From the NCBI GenBank assembly GCA_947626345.1, contig CANQSF010000016.1:1-52093 (forward strand): DNA of 52,093 nucleotides, in the 5' to 3' direction. Every line of letters begins with the position of its first letter. The first letter of the stretch is position 1. This DNA is from an uncultured Oscillospiraceae bacterium. GTDB lineage: Bacteria; Bacillota; Clostridia; Oscillospirales; Oscillospiraceae. Made by a program: the position numbers and the translations under genes. Of the stretch, positions 33,420 through 41,821 are shown one piece after another. The notes under the pieces are model-generated. The model did not search any database and had not been told where the DNA came from. It worked only from the letters and a program-made list of their open reading frames with translations.

Positions 33420-34928
33420 ATGGCTGATATGGAAACAAAGACCGTCCTATCGATCCGTGGCATGTGTAAGTCCTTCGGCCGCAACCGTGTTCTCGACCAC
33501 ATCGACCTGGACGTGAAGCCAGGCTCCATCATGGGTCTGATGGGCGAGAACGGCGCCGGCAAATCAACGATGATGAAGTGCCTGTTCGGCACCTACCAGA
33601 AGGATGAGGGGACCATCATATTCGACGGCAAGGAGGTCAACTTCTCCGGGCCGAAGAACGCCCTGGAAAACGGCGTGGCCATGGTCCACCAGGAGCTGAA
33701 CCAGTGCCTGGAGCGGAATGTGCTGGATAACCTGTTCCTGGGACGGTATCCGAAAAACTCCATGGGAGTGGTGGATGAGGCCCGCATGAAGCGGGAGGCA
33801 TCCGATCTGTTCAGAAGGCTGAACATGACCGTCAACCTGACGGCGCCGATGAAGACCATGTCGGTCTCCTCCCGCCAGATGGTGGAGATCGCCAAGGCCA
33901 TCTCCTACGACGCGAAGCTGATCGTGCTGGATGAGCCCACCTCCTCGCTGACCGTGCGCGAGGTGAGCAAGCTGTTCGAGATGATGCGCAACCTGCGTGA
34001 TCAGGGCATCTCGCTGGTGTACATATCCCACAAGATGGACGAGGTGTTCGAGATCTGCGACCAGGTCTCCGTCCTGCGGGACGGCAAGCTGGTCATGACC
34101 AAGGACACCAAGGATACAAACATGGACGAGCTGATCGCCGCCATGGTGGGCCGGTCGCTGGACAACCGCTTCCCGCCGGTGGACAACACCCCGGGAGACG
34201 TGGTGCTGTCGGTGCAGCATCTGTCCACAAAATATGCCCCCAACTTGAAGGATATCTCCTTTGACGTGCGGGAAGGAGAGATCTTCGGCCTGTACGGCCT
34301 GGTGGGCGCGGGCCGCTCAGAGCTGCTGGAGACCATGTTCGGCGTTCAGACCAGGGCGGCCGGCCGCGTGTACTACAAAGGCCGTCTGATGAACTTTGCC
34401 AACGCAAAAGACGCCATGGATCACGGTTTCGCCATGATCACGGAGGAGCGCAAATCCACGGGCCTGTTCCTGGAGGGCGATCTGACCTTCAATACGACGA
34501 TCACCAATCTGGAGCATTACAAGACCGGCGCCGCCCTTTCCAAGGACAAGATGGTCAAGGCCACGGCCAACGAGATCAACGTCATGCACACCAAGTGCAT
34601 GGGCCCGTCCGACGCCATCACGGCGCTGTCCGGCGGCAACCAGCAGAAGGTCATCTTTGGCAAGTGGCTGGAGCGGGACCCGGCGGTCTTTATGATGGAT
34701 GAGCCCACCCGCGGCATCGACGTGGGCGCCAAATATGAGATCTATGAGCTGATCATCAAAATGGCGAAGCTGGGCAAGGCGATCATCGTCGTGTCCTCGG
34801 AGATGCCTGAGATCCTGGGTATCACCAACCGCATCGGCGTGATGTCCAACGGGCACCTCTCCGGCATCGTCAACACCAAGGAGACCGATCAGGAGGAACT
34901 CCTGAGGCTCAGCGCCAAATATCTGTGA
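33420..34928 (+). CDS. mglA: Sugar ABC transporter ATP-binding protein, MglA/RbsA type
   Basis: A 502-residue tandem ABC ATPase. Domain 1 has Walker A GENGAGKST, the variant signature SVSSRQMVEIAKA and Walker B LIVLDEPTS. Domain 2 has the degenerate Walker A GLVGAGRSE typical of MglA/RbsA/XylG and the signature LSGGNQQKV. It powers import of the sugar delivered by the upstream binding protein through the downstream permease. GGAG precedes the ATG. The permease gene begins 19 bp after its stop. Confidence 0.94.
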   Translation: MADMETKTVLSIRGMCKSFGRNRVLDHIDLDVKPGSIMGLMGENGAGKSTMMKCLFGTYQKDEGTIIFDGKEVNFSGPKNALENGVAMVHQELNQCLERNVLDNLFLGRYPKNSMGVVDEARMKREASDLFRRLNMTVNLTAPMKTMSVSSRQMVEIAKAISYDAKLIVLDEPTSSLTVREVSKLFEMMRNLRDQGISLVYISHKMDEVFEICDQVSVLRDGKLVMTKDTKDTNMDELIAAMVGRSLDNRFPPVDNTPGDVVLSVQHLSTKYAPNLKDISFDVREGEIFGLYGLVGAGRSELLETMFGVQTRAAGRVYYKGRLMNFANAKDAMDHGFAMITEERKSTGLFLEGDLTFNTTITNLEHYKTGAALSKDKMVKATANEINVMHTKCMGPSDAITALSGGNQQKVIFGKWLERDPAVFMMDEPTRGIDVGAKYEIYELIIKMAKLGKAIIVVSSEMPEILGITNRIGVMSNGHLSGIVNTKETDQEELLRLSAKYL

Positions 34929-34947
34929 TGGGAGGAAAACGAGTGTC

Positions 34948-36606
34948 ATGGCCAGTCAAAAAGAGATGATCCTGACCTTAGAGGATGAACAGAGACTCCT
35001 GGCGCCCATTGACGAATACGTGGGCGGGATCCAGGCGAAGATCGACGCTTTGCGCGTGGAAGGCACCGATAAGGTCACGGCGCTGACCAACCATATCGCG
35101 ATCGTCAAGGAAAATGCCAATTACACAAAGGACGAAAAGGCGGAGATCATCGCGCAGGACAAAAAGGCCCTCGCCCAGGCGAAGGCCGTAGAGGAGAAGA
35201 ACCGGGCGGAGATCAAGTCTCTGACCGACGACGCGGTCAAGTACCTGGACGCCCACTATGACAAGGAATACTACGATCCCGTTGCCGCCTCCTGCGCTGC
35301 GGAGAAGGAGGCCGAGAACGCCCGCTATGCGGCCGAGCTGGCCGAGCTGAAGAGCCAGCACGAGGCCGATATTGCCAAGCTCTCGGACCAGGGCGAGATC
35401 AAGGACGAGAAATATGTCTATAAAAACAAGCAGTTCGACGCCAAGCTGAAGCACGACGCCACTCTGCAGCAGATCAAGGACCGCCGGCACGACGCCTATA
35501 CCCACCGGTACCACCTGATCGACCTGCTGCGGCTGAGCAAGTTCACCTTTGCCGAGAAGCAGAAGCAGAAGCTGGAAAACTACAAATACAGCTTCAACAT
35601 CCGGCAGTTTTTGCTCACCAACGGCCTGTACATAGTCATCGTGCTGATCTTCGTGCTGCTGTGCATCCTGGCGCCTGTGGTGAAGAACACGAAGCTGCTC
35701 ACTGTCACCAACATCCTGAACATCCTGCAGGCGGCCTCTCCCCGTATGTTCCTGGCCCTGGGCGTGGGCGGCCTGATCCTGCTGGGCGGCACCGACCTGT
35801 CCGTGGGCCGTATGGTGGGCACCAGCATGGTCCTGGCCACCATGATCATGCACAAGGGCCTCAACACCGGCGCGCTGTTCGGCCACATCTTCGACTTCAC
35901 CGGCATCCCCGTGATCGTGCGTATGATCATGGCCCTGGTGATCTGCTGCTGCGTGACTACGCTGTTCACCAGCTTCGCCGGCTTCTTCACCGCCCGGTTC
36001 AAGATCCACCCCTTCATCTCCACCATGGCCAACATGCTGATCATGTTCGGCCTGATGACCTTCGCCACAAAGGGCGTGTCCTTCGGCGCCATCGAGCCCG
36101 AGATCCAGAACATGGTCATGCCGAAGATCGGAGGGAAGTTCCCCACGATCATCCTGTGGGCGGTGGCCGTCATCGCCATCATGTACTTCGTCTGGAACAA
36201 GACCACGCTGGGCAAAAACATGTACGCCGTGGGCGGCAACTCCGAGGCGGCCGCCGTGTCCGGCATCTCTGTGTTCCGGGTCACCATCACCGCCTTCGCC
36301 ATCGCCGGCATCCTGTACGGCTTCGGCGCGTGGCTGGAGTGCATCCGTATGGTGGGCTCCGGCTCCGCCTCCTACGGCCAGGGCTGGGAGACCGACGCCA
36401 TCGCGGCCTGCGTGGTGGGCGGCATCTCCTTCAGCGGCGGCATCGGCAAGATCCAGGGCATCGTGGTCGGCGTGCTGATCTTCACCGCCCTGACCTACTC
36501 CCTGACCATCCTGGGCGTGGATACCAACCTGCAGTTCGTCTTCTCCGGCATCATCATCCTGGCGGCCGTCACCATCGACTGCCTGAAGTACGTGCAGAAG
36601 AAGTAA
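34948..36606 (+). CDS. mglC: MglC-type sugar permease with long N-terminal helical extension
   Basis: A 552-residue protein; ordinary MglC has about 336. Residues ~216-552 are the permease (LYIVIVLIFVLLCILAP onward, 8-10 membrane helices, GGTDLSVGRMVG motif and GISFSGGIGKIQG loop near the end, both family signatures). Residues 1-~215 are a highly charged, Ala/Lys/Glu-rich, probably coiled-coil cytoplasmic region (KKALAQAKAVEEKNRAEIKS, YAAELAELKSQHEADIAKL). Such an extension is not part of the standard transporter and could contact MglA, a regulator or another cell component. GGAGG lies 12 bp before the ATG. Confidence 0.9.
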   Translation: MASQKEMILTLEDEQRLLAPIDEYVGGIQAKIDALRVEGTDKVTALTNHIAIVKENANYTKDEKAEIIAQDKKALAQAKAVEEKNRAEIKSLTDDAVKYLDAHYDKEYYDPVAASCAAEKEAENARYAAELAELKSQHEADIAKLSDQGEIKDEKYVYKNKQFDAKLKHDATLQQIKDRRHDAYTHRYHLIDLLRLSKFTFAEKQKQKLENYKYSFNIRQFLLTNGLYIVIVLIFVLLCILAPVVKNTKLLTVTNILNILQAASPRMFLALGVGGLILLGGTDLSVGRMVGTSMVLATMIMHKGLNTGALFGHIFDFTGIPVIVRMIMALVICCCVTTLFTSFAGFFTARFKIHPFISTMANMLIMFGLMTFATKGVSFGAIEPEIQNMVMPKIGGKFPTIILWAVAVIAIMYFVWNKTTLGKNMYAVGGNSEAAAVSGISVFRVTITAFAIAGILYGFGAWLECIRMVGSGSASYGQGWETDAIAACVVGGISFSGGIGKIQGIVVGVLIFTALTYSLTILGVDTNLQFVFSGIIILAAVTIDCLKYVQKK

Positions 36607-36628
36607 GAACTTTTTTTCCTCAGAGCAA

Positions 36629-36660
36629 AAAAGCGGCCCGGGTCTTCCCGGGCCGCTTTT
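36629..36660. terminator. Bidirectional terminator between mglC and dapA
   Basis: A perfect 14-bp stem, AAAAGCGGCCCGGG (36629-36642) with CCCGGGCCGCTTTT (36647-36660), TCTT loop, serving both convergent operons. Confidence 0.94.
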
Positions 36661-36671
36661 CCCTTGGAGGA

Positions 36672-37556
36672 TCAGAGAAGGCGGTGGGCCCGGAGCACGG
36701 TTTTCAGCCGCTCCCGATTGGCGTCGCCCATGGGGACCAGGGGCAGGCGCATCTCGCCGGAGCACAGGTCCATCAGGGCCGTGGCCGTCTTCACAGGGAT
36801 GGGGTTCACCTCCCAGAATAGTGCGGCGAACAGGTCCATGTACCGCTCGTTCAGCGCCGCCGCGGCGGCGTAGTCTCCGGCGGCGCACAGCGCTGTGAGG
36901 CGGCTGACCGCGGCGGGAACGATGTTGGACGCCACGGAGATGACGCCCTTGGCCCCCAGGGCCATCATGGCCACGGTGTCGCTGTCGTTGCCGCTGTAGA
37001 AGGTGAGCTTTTCGCCGCACAGCGCCTTGGTCCGGGCGAAGGCGCCGATGTCCCCGGAGGCCTCCTTCACGGCGCTGATGTTGGGGTGGTCCGCCAGCAC
37101 GGCGTATGTCTCCGGGGCCACGCCCACGCCCGTCCGGCTGGGCACGTTGTAGACGATGAGGGGCAGTCTGGACCGGTCGGCCACGTAGGTGAAGTGCTCT
37201 ATGAGTCCCGCCTGGGTGGTCTTGTTGTAATAGGGCGTGACCATCAAAAGGCCATCCGCGCCCGCATCCTCCGCCATTTTTGCCCCGGTCAGGGCGGCGG
37301 CGGTGTCGTTGGAGCCGATGCCGGCGATGATCTTCATCCGCCCCGCGGCCGTATCCGCCGCCAGGCGGAAGAGCTTTTCATGCTCGGCGGGGGTGAGGGT
37401 GGCGCCCTCTCCGGTGGTGCCGCAGACCACCAGAGCGGCTGTGCCGCCGGCGGCCTGGGCTTCGATGAGGCGGACGAAGGCCTTATCGTCCACGCGGCCG
37501 TCCCGGAAGGGCGTCACGATGGCGGTACAGGAGCCAGTGAATATCGGTGCTTTCAA
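36672..37556 (-). CDS. dapA: 4-hydroxy-tetrahydrodipicolinate synthase
   Basis: A 294-residue class I aldolase condensing pyruvate and aspartate semialdehyde, first committed step to diaminopimelate, lysine and the spore compound dipicolinate. GSCTAIVTPF, CGTTGEGATL and YNVPSRTGV are the family motifs; the Schiff-base lysine lies in ISAVKEASGD. The start is TTG at 37556, preceded by GGAGGG at 7 bp. It lies 76 bp downstream of asd, which makes its substrate, and is most likely in the same transcript. Confidence 0.95.
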   Translation of the reverse strand: MKAPIFTGSCTAIVTPFRDGRVDDKAFVRLIEAQAAGGTAALVVCGTTGEGATLTPAEHEKLFRLAADTAAGRMKIIAGIGSNDTAAALTGAKMAEDAGADGLLMVTPYYNKTTQAGLIEHFTYVADRSRLPLIVYNVPSRTGVGVAPETYAVLADHPNISAVKEASGDIGAFARTKALCGEKLTFYSGNDSDTVAMMALGAKGVISVASNIVPAAVSRLTALCAAGDYAAAAALNERYMDLFAALFWEVNPIPVKTATALMDLCSGEMRLPLVPMGDANRERLKTVLRAHRLL

Positions 37557-37632
37557 AAAGATCCCTCCAAAATGCGCGATGCCGCGGGCGGTCAGCCCAC
37601 GGCATCTTTCGCGCGTTATGATCGTGCGGAGG

Positions 37633-38715
37633 TCAGTCCAGCCAGCCCTCAGCCCGCAGCAGCTCCGCCAGCAGCACGCCGCCGCCGGCCGCGCCGCGCA
37701 GGGTGTTGTGGCTCAGGCACACGAACTTATAATCATACTGGGTGTCGGGGCGCAGCCTGCCCACGCTCACCGCCATGCCGCCCTCCAGGTTCCGGTCCAG
37801 TTTGGTCTGGGGCCGGTTGTCCTCCTCAAAATAGTGGAGGAACTGCTTGGGCGCGGAGGGGAGGCCAAGCTGCTGGGGCTTGCCGGAAAAGGCGGCCCAC
37901 CGGGCCAGGATCTCCTCCCGGGAGGGCTTGCGGTCAAAGCTGGCGAACACGGCGGCCATGTGGCCGTTGGAGCAGGGCACCCGCAGGCACTGGGCGGTGA
38001 TGGACGGGGCGACAGCATTTTCGATGTGATCGCCGGCCACCTTGCCCCACAGCTTCAAGGGCTCCTGCTCGCTCTTTTCCTCCTCGCCGCCGATGTAGGG
38101 GATGATGTTGTCCACCATCTCCGGCCAGGTCTCGAAGGTCTTGCCTGCGCCGGATATGGCCTGATAGGTGCACACGAGGACCTTGTTCAGGCCGAACTCG
38201 TCCTTCAAAGGATGCAGCGCGGGCACATAGCTCTGCAGGGAGCAGTTGCTCTTCACGGCGATGAAGCCCCGCTTGGTGCCCAGCCGCTTGCGCTGGGCGG
38301 CGATGACCGCCAGGTGCTCCGGGTTGATCTCCGGCACCACCATGGGCACGTCCGGCGTCCAGCGGTGGGCGCTGTTGTTGGAGACCACCGGGCATTCCAG
38401 CTTGGCGTAAGCCTCCTCCAGGGCCTGGATCTCCTCCTTTTTCATGTCCACGGCGGAGAACACCAGGTCCACCTGGGCCGCGATATCCGCCATGTCCTCC
38501 ACGGCGCTTTTCACCACGATGTCCTTGGCGGACGCGGGCAGGGGCACCTCCAGCGCCCAGCGGCTGCCCACCGCCTCCTCATAGGTCTTGCCGGCGCTGC
38601 GGGAGCTGGCGGCGATCACCGTCAGATCGAACCAGGGGTGCTCCGCCAGCAGGGAGACGAAGCGCTGTCCCACCATGCCTGTGCCGCCGATCACGCCAAC
38701 TTTGAGCTTTTTCAT
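37633..38715 (-). CDS. asd: Aspartate-semialdehyde dehydrogenase
   Basis: A 360-residue NADPH-dependent enzyme reducing aspartyl phosphate. The nucleotide loop GVIGGTGMVGQRF is at the N-terminus; the catalytic cysteine lies in VKSNCSLQSYVPAL; the motif SGAGKTFETWPEM belongs to the archaeal/yeast-type ASADH branch. An AGGAGG site precedes the ATG at 38715. The reading frame remains open far upstream, but no conserved sequence precedes this start. It forms an operon with dapA and is divergent from the SLH-SpoIID gene with overlapping promoters. No lysine riboswitch is recognisable in the leader. Confidence 0.95.
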   Translation of the reverse strand: MKKLKVGVIGGTGMVGQRFVSLLAEHPWFDLTVIAASSRSAGKTYEEAVGSRWALEVPLPASAKDIVVKSAVEDMADIAAQVDLVFSAVDMKKEEIQALEEAYAKLECPVVSNNSAHRWTPDVPMVVPEINPEHLAVIAAQRKRLGTKRGFIAVKSNCSLQSYVPALHPLKDEFGLNKVLVCTYQAISGAGKTFETWPEMVDNIIPYIGGEEEKSEQEPLKLWGKVAGDHIENAVAPSITAQCLRVPCSNGHMAAVFASFDRKPSREEILARWAAFSGKPQQLGLPSAPKQFLHYFEEDNRPQTKLDRNLEGGMAVSVGRLRPDTQYDYKFVCLSHNTLRGAAGGGVLLAELLRAEGWLD

Positions 38716-38743
38716 GAGTTTTGACCTCCTGATACAGGGTATG

Positions 38744-38766
38744 CAGGCACAAGATCGGTGTGCCTG
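38744..38766. promoter_or_regulatory. Dyad in the asd leader
   Basis: CAGGCACA (38744-38751) pairs with TGTGCCTG (38759-38766), 7-base loop. It lies between the -35 of the SLH-SpoIID promoter and the asd start, within the asd 5' leader, and could be an operator or RNA hairpin. Confidence 0.5.
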
Positions 38767-38778
38767 GTTACATATTTG

Positions 38779-38807
38779 TTGACATTTTGTAATTTTTTGT
38801 TTATAGT
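38779..38807 (+). promoter_or_regulatory. Promoter of the SLH-SpoIID gene
   Basis: TTGACA (38779-38784), 17 bp, TATAGT (38802-38807); transcript start near 38814. It has the same -10 as the other SLH gene (17798), and both have CTGTAA a few bases after the -10. Confidence 0.8.
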
Positions 38808-38818
38808 ATGCCTGTAAG

Positions 38819-38847
38819 AGTATATCACAGGTTTTTACGACCGTCAA
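38819..38847 (-). promoter_or_regulatory. asd-dapA promoter
   Basis: On the minus strand: TTGACG (38847-38842), 17 bp, TATACT (38824-38819); transcript start near 38812. Its footprint overlaps that of the SLH-SpoIID promoter, so occupancy should be mutually exclusive. Confidence 0.75.
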
Positions 38848-38889
38848 TCTCTGTCCAAGCAGTGATTTAATGAAGAAAGGAGTCCGGGT

Positions 38890-40779
38890 ATGACGATGGG
38901 AAAACGGGTGCGGCGCGCGCTGTCGGCGCTTGTGCTGCTGATCATTCTCTTCCCCTGGACGGCGCTGCCGGCCGCGGCGGCCTCCGTCGGCGATTTTACC
39001 GACGTCTCCGGCAGCGACTGGTTCTATGACGCGGTGAAGTACGCCGTGGACGGCCGTCTCTTCGACGGAACCTCTTCCACGACCTTTTCCCCCAACGATG
39101 TGATGACCCGGGGGATGTTCATCAAGGTCCTGGGCCGATATGCCGGCGTGAACGAGGCGTCCTGGCGGACGGCGACGGTCACCGGCTCCGGCGTGAATAT
39201 CCGCAAGGGCCCCGGGACCAGCTACGAAACGGCGGCCTCCGTCCCGCAGGGGGGCTCCGTCACCCTCACGGGCAAGTCCGGCGGTTGGTATAAGGTCAGC
39301 TACGGCGGCGTGGACGGCTACATGAGCGAGCAGTACATACGGCCGGATCACCACGCCTTCAGCGATGTGGACTACGGGCAGTATTATGCCGGCTATGCCA
39401 TCTGGGCCTATGAATCCGGTGTCGTCACCGGCGACGGCAGCGCGGACCGGTTCTCCCCGGACGGGGTGGTGACCCGGGAGCAGGTGTGCGCCCTGCTGGA
39501 CCGGTATGCGTCGGTGACGGGCCTGTCCGTGGCCAAGACGGAGAGCGCCGTCACCTTCCCGGACGACGGGTCCATCAGCTCCTGGGCCAAGAACGACGTA
39601 TACGTGATGCAGCAGGCGGGCGTGGTGAAGGGCCATGCCGAGACCGGCCGCTTTGAGCCCGCCGGCTCCGCCACCCGCGCGGAGGTGGCCACCATGTTCC
39701 AGCGGTTCGAGAGCGCCACCGGCGGCCAGACGCCGCCTGCGCCCTCCGGCTCGCCGTCCCCGTCGCCGTCCGCGCCTCCCTCTAAGGACCCGGACGAGCT
39801 GGGCGTGGTGGACGCGCCTGTGTCCTTCCGCTCCGACAAGGTCCAGCTGCGGGCCAGGACCATCCGCGTGGGCATCTATGTGGAGACCAGCGGCACCCAT
39901 ACCGGCGCCACCAAGGCGGTCCTCGCCAACGAGACCGGCTCCGGATTCGAGGTCGGCTCCATGTCCGGCCGGACCTTCACCGCCTCCGGCTCTCTGGGCG
40001 CAGGGCCTCTCACCGTGACCGCCAGCGGCGGCACCCTGTCGGTGACGAACGCCGCCGGGGAGGTGGTGTATACCTCCTCCAGCCCCTTCGCCATCCACGC
40101 CGTGGGCGCGGACAAGCCGCTGACCAGGCTGGATGCGAACAATGACAGCTACTGCTATTACGGCGACTTTGAATTCCGGCCCGCCTACGGCAACGGCGGC
40201 AAGATCACCATCGTCAATTACGTGGGCCTGGAGGACTATGTCAAGGGCGTGATGCCCTGGGAGTTCGGCACCTGGTGGCCGTCGGAGGTCATGAAGGTGG
40301 CGGCCATCGCCTGCCGGAGCTTTGCGCTGAGCTATGACTGGAGCACCTATTCCAGCTTTGGGTTCGATCTGCTCAACGGCATCAACGCCCAGACCTATCA
40401 TGGCCGCGGCACCAGCGGACGGGACAGCGACTACACCGTCCCGGACGCGGCGGTGGACGCGACGGAGAACGTCTTTTTGACGTATGACGGCAGCGTGTGC
40501 ATCGCCTGCTACTCCTCCTGCAACGGCGGCAAGGTCCTCTCCGCGAAGGATGGCTTCGGCGTGTCCTACCCCTATCTGCTGGGCAAGGACGACCCCTATG
40601 AGCAGGCGGCCATCCAGGACGTGGGCGGCCAGTCCACGTATAAGTATATGGCCAGCATCAGCCATCGGGTGGGCCTGAGCGCCTGGGGCGCGTATGCCAT
40701 GGACAAGTACTATCACAAGGATTATCAGACCATCCTGGGCTTCTATTTCCCCGGGACGAGCCTGCAATACGGAGCGTAA
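38890..40779 (+). CDS. SLH-SH3-SpoIID/LytB domain surface protein
   Basis: A 629-residue exported protein with signal peptide (about 1-31). Order: SLH 1 (about 36-80, FTDVSGSDWFYDAVKYAVDG), bacterial SH3 (about 97-152), SLH 2 (about 157-205), SLH 3 (about 222-270), a Pro/Ser linker, and a C-terminal SpoIID/LytB domain. In the last, VKGVMPWEFGTWWPSEVMKV includes the probable catalytic Glu458. SpoIID is a lytic transglycosylase of engulfment; this version is anchored to the wall, so it is more likely a LytB-type vegetative enzyme or enhancer. AAAGGAG precedes the ATG. queA begins 6 bp after its stop. Confidence 0.87.
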   Translation: MTMGKRVRRALSALVLLIILFPWTALPAAAASVGDFTDVSGSDWFYDAVKYAVDGRLFDGTSSTTFSPNDVMTRGMFIKVLGRYAGVNEASWRTATVTGSGVNIRKGPGTSYETAASVPQGGSVTLTGKSGGWYKVSYGGVDGYMSEQYIRPDHHAFSDVDYGQYYAGYAIWAYESGVVTGDGSADRFSPDGVVTREQVCALLDRYASVTGLSVAKTESAVTFPDDGSISSWAKNDVYVMQQAGVVKGHAETGRFEPAGSATRAEVATMFQRFESATGGQTPPAPSGSPSPSPSAPPSKDPDELGVVDAPVSFRSDKVQLRARTIRVGIYVETSGTHTGATKAVLANETGSGFEVGSMSGRTFTASGSLGAGPLTVTASGGTLSVTNAAGEVVYTSSSPFAIHAVGADKPLTRLDANNDSYCYYGDFEFRPAYGNGGKITIVNYVGLEDYVKGVMPWEFGTWWPSEVMKVAAIACRSFALSYDWSTYSSFGFDLLNGINAQTYHGRGTSGRDSDYTVPDAAVDATENVFLTYDGSVCIACYSSCNGGKVLSAKDGFGVSYPYLLGKDDPYEQAAIQDVGGQSTYKYMASISHRVGLSAWGAYAMDKYYHKDYQTILGFYFPGTSLQYGA

Positions 40780-40785
40780 GACCAG

Positions 40786-41808
40786 TTGAAAACTTCTGAT
40801 TTTATGTATGAGCTGCCGGAGCGGCTCATCGCCCAGACGCCCCTGGAGCGCCGGGACGGCTCCCGGCTTCTGGTGCTGGACAAGACCACAGGCGAAACGG
40901 AACACAGACATTTTTACGACCTGCCCGCTTTTTTGCGGGCAGGCGACTGCCTTGTGATGAACGACTCCCGGGTGATCCCCGCCCGGCTCATCGGCGAGCG
41001 CCCCACCGGCGGCGCGGCGGAGGTGATGCTGCTGCGGCAGCTGGAGGGGGACCGGTGGGAGTGCCTGGTCCGCCCGGGGAAAAAGATGCGCCCGGGCCAG
41101 ACGGTGCTGTTCGGCGGCGGGGAGCTCGTCGGCCGCGTGGAGGATGTGACCGCCGGGGGAGAGCGGATCGTCCGGTTTGAGTATGAGGGGATCTTCCTGG
41201 AGATCCTGGAGCGGCTGGGACGGATGCCGCTGCCGCCCTATATCAAGGAGCAGCTGGCGGACCCGGACCGGTATCAGACCGTATACAGCGTCCATCCCGG
41301 CAGCGCTGCCGCGCCTACGGCGGGGCTGCATTTCACCAACGAGCTGCTGGACAAGATCCGCGCCATGGGAGTGGACACCCGGTTCGTGACGCTGCACGTG
41401 GGTCTGGGGACGTTCCGGCCGGTGAAGGTGGACAACGTCGAGGATCATGAGATGCACTCGGAGTACTGCATCGTGCCGCCGGAGACGGCGGAGGCGGTGA
41501 ATCGGACCCATGCCGCCGGCGGCAGGGTCATCGCCGTGGGCACCACCAGCTGCCGGACGCTGGAGAGCTTCACCAGCGAGGACGGCCTGCTCCGGGCGGA
41601 GGGCGGCTGGACCAGCATTTTCATCTATCCGGGCTATCGCTTCCGGTGTATCGACGCGCTCATTACCAACTTCCATCTGCCCGGCTCCACGCTGATGATG
41701 CTGGTGTCCGCCCTGGCCGGGCGGGAGCACATCATGGAGGCGTACCGGCAGGCCATCCGGGAGGAGTACAGATTTTTCTCCTTCGGAGATGCCATGTTCA
41801 TTTGCTGA
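40786..41808 (+). CDS. queA: S-adenosylmethionine:tRNA ribosyltransferase-isomerase
   Basis: A 340-residue enzyme transferring the ribosyl part of SAM to preQ1 in tRNA to form epoxyqueuosine. The start is TTG at 40786, giving the family N-terminus [20 protein letters not shown] lies 11 bp upstream. Motifs [17 protein letters not shown] and [12 protein letters not shown] are intact. It follows the SLH-SpoIID gene by 6 bp and ends 13 bp before the ADP-ribosylglycohydrolase gene, with tgt beyond; QueA acts after Tgt in the pathway. Confidence 0.95.
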   Translation: MKTSDFMYELPERLIAQTPLERRDGSRLLVLDKTTGETEHRHFYDLPAFLRAGDCLVMNDSRVIPARLIGERPTGGAAEVMLLRQLEGDRWECLVRPGKKMRPGQTVLFGGGELVGRVEDVTAGGERIVRFEYEGIFLEILERLGRMPLPPYIKEQLADPDRYQTVYSVHPGSAAAPTAGLHFTNELLDKIRAMGVDTRFVTLHVGLGTFRPVKVDNVEDHEMHSEYCIVPPETAEAVNRTHAAGGRVIAVGTTSCRTLESFTSEDGLLRAEGGWTSIFIYPGYRFRCIDALITNFHLPGSTLMMLVSALAGREHIMEAYRQAIREEYRFFSFGDAMFIC

Positions 41809-41821
41809 GAGGACATCGATC

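Noticed and set aside
38716..38850. Lysine riboswitch upstream of asd
   Set aside because: The leader is about 100 nt and contains one short dyad; the long multi-helix lysine aptamer is not present.
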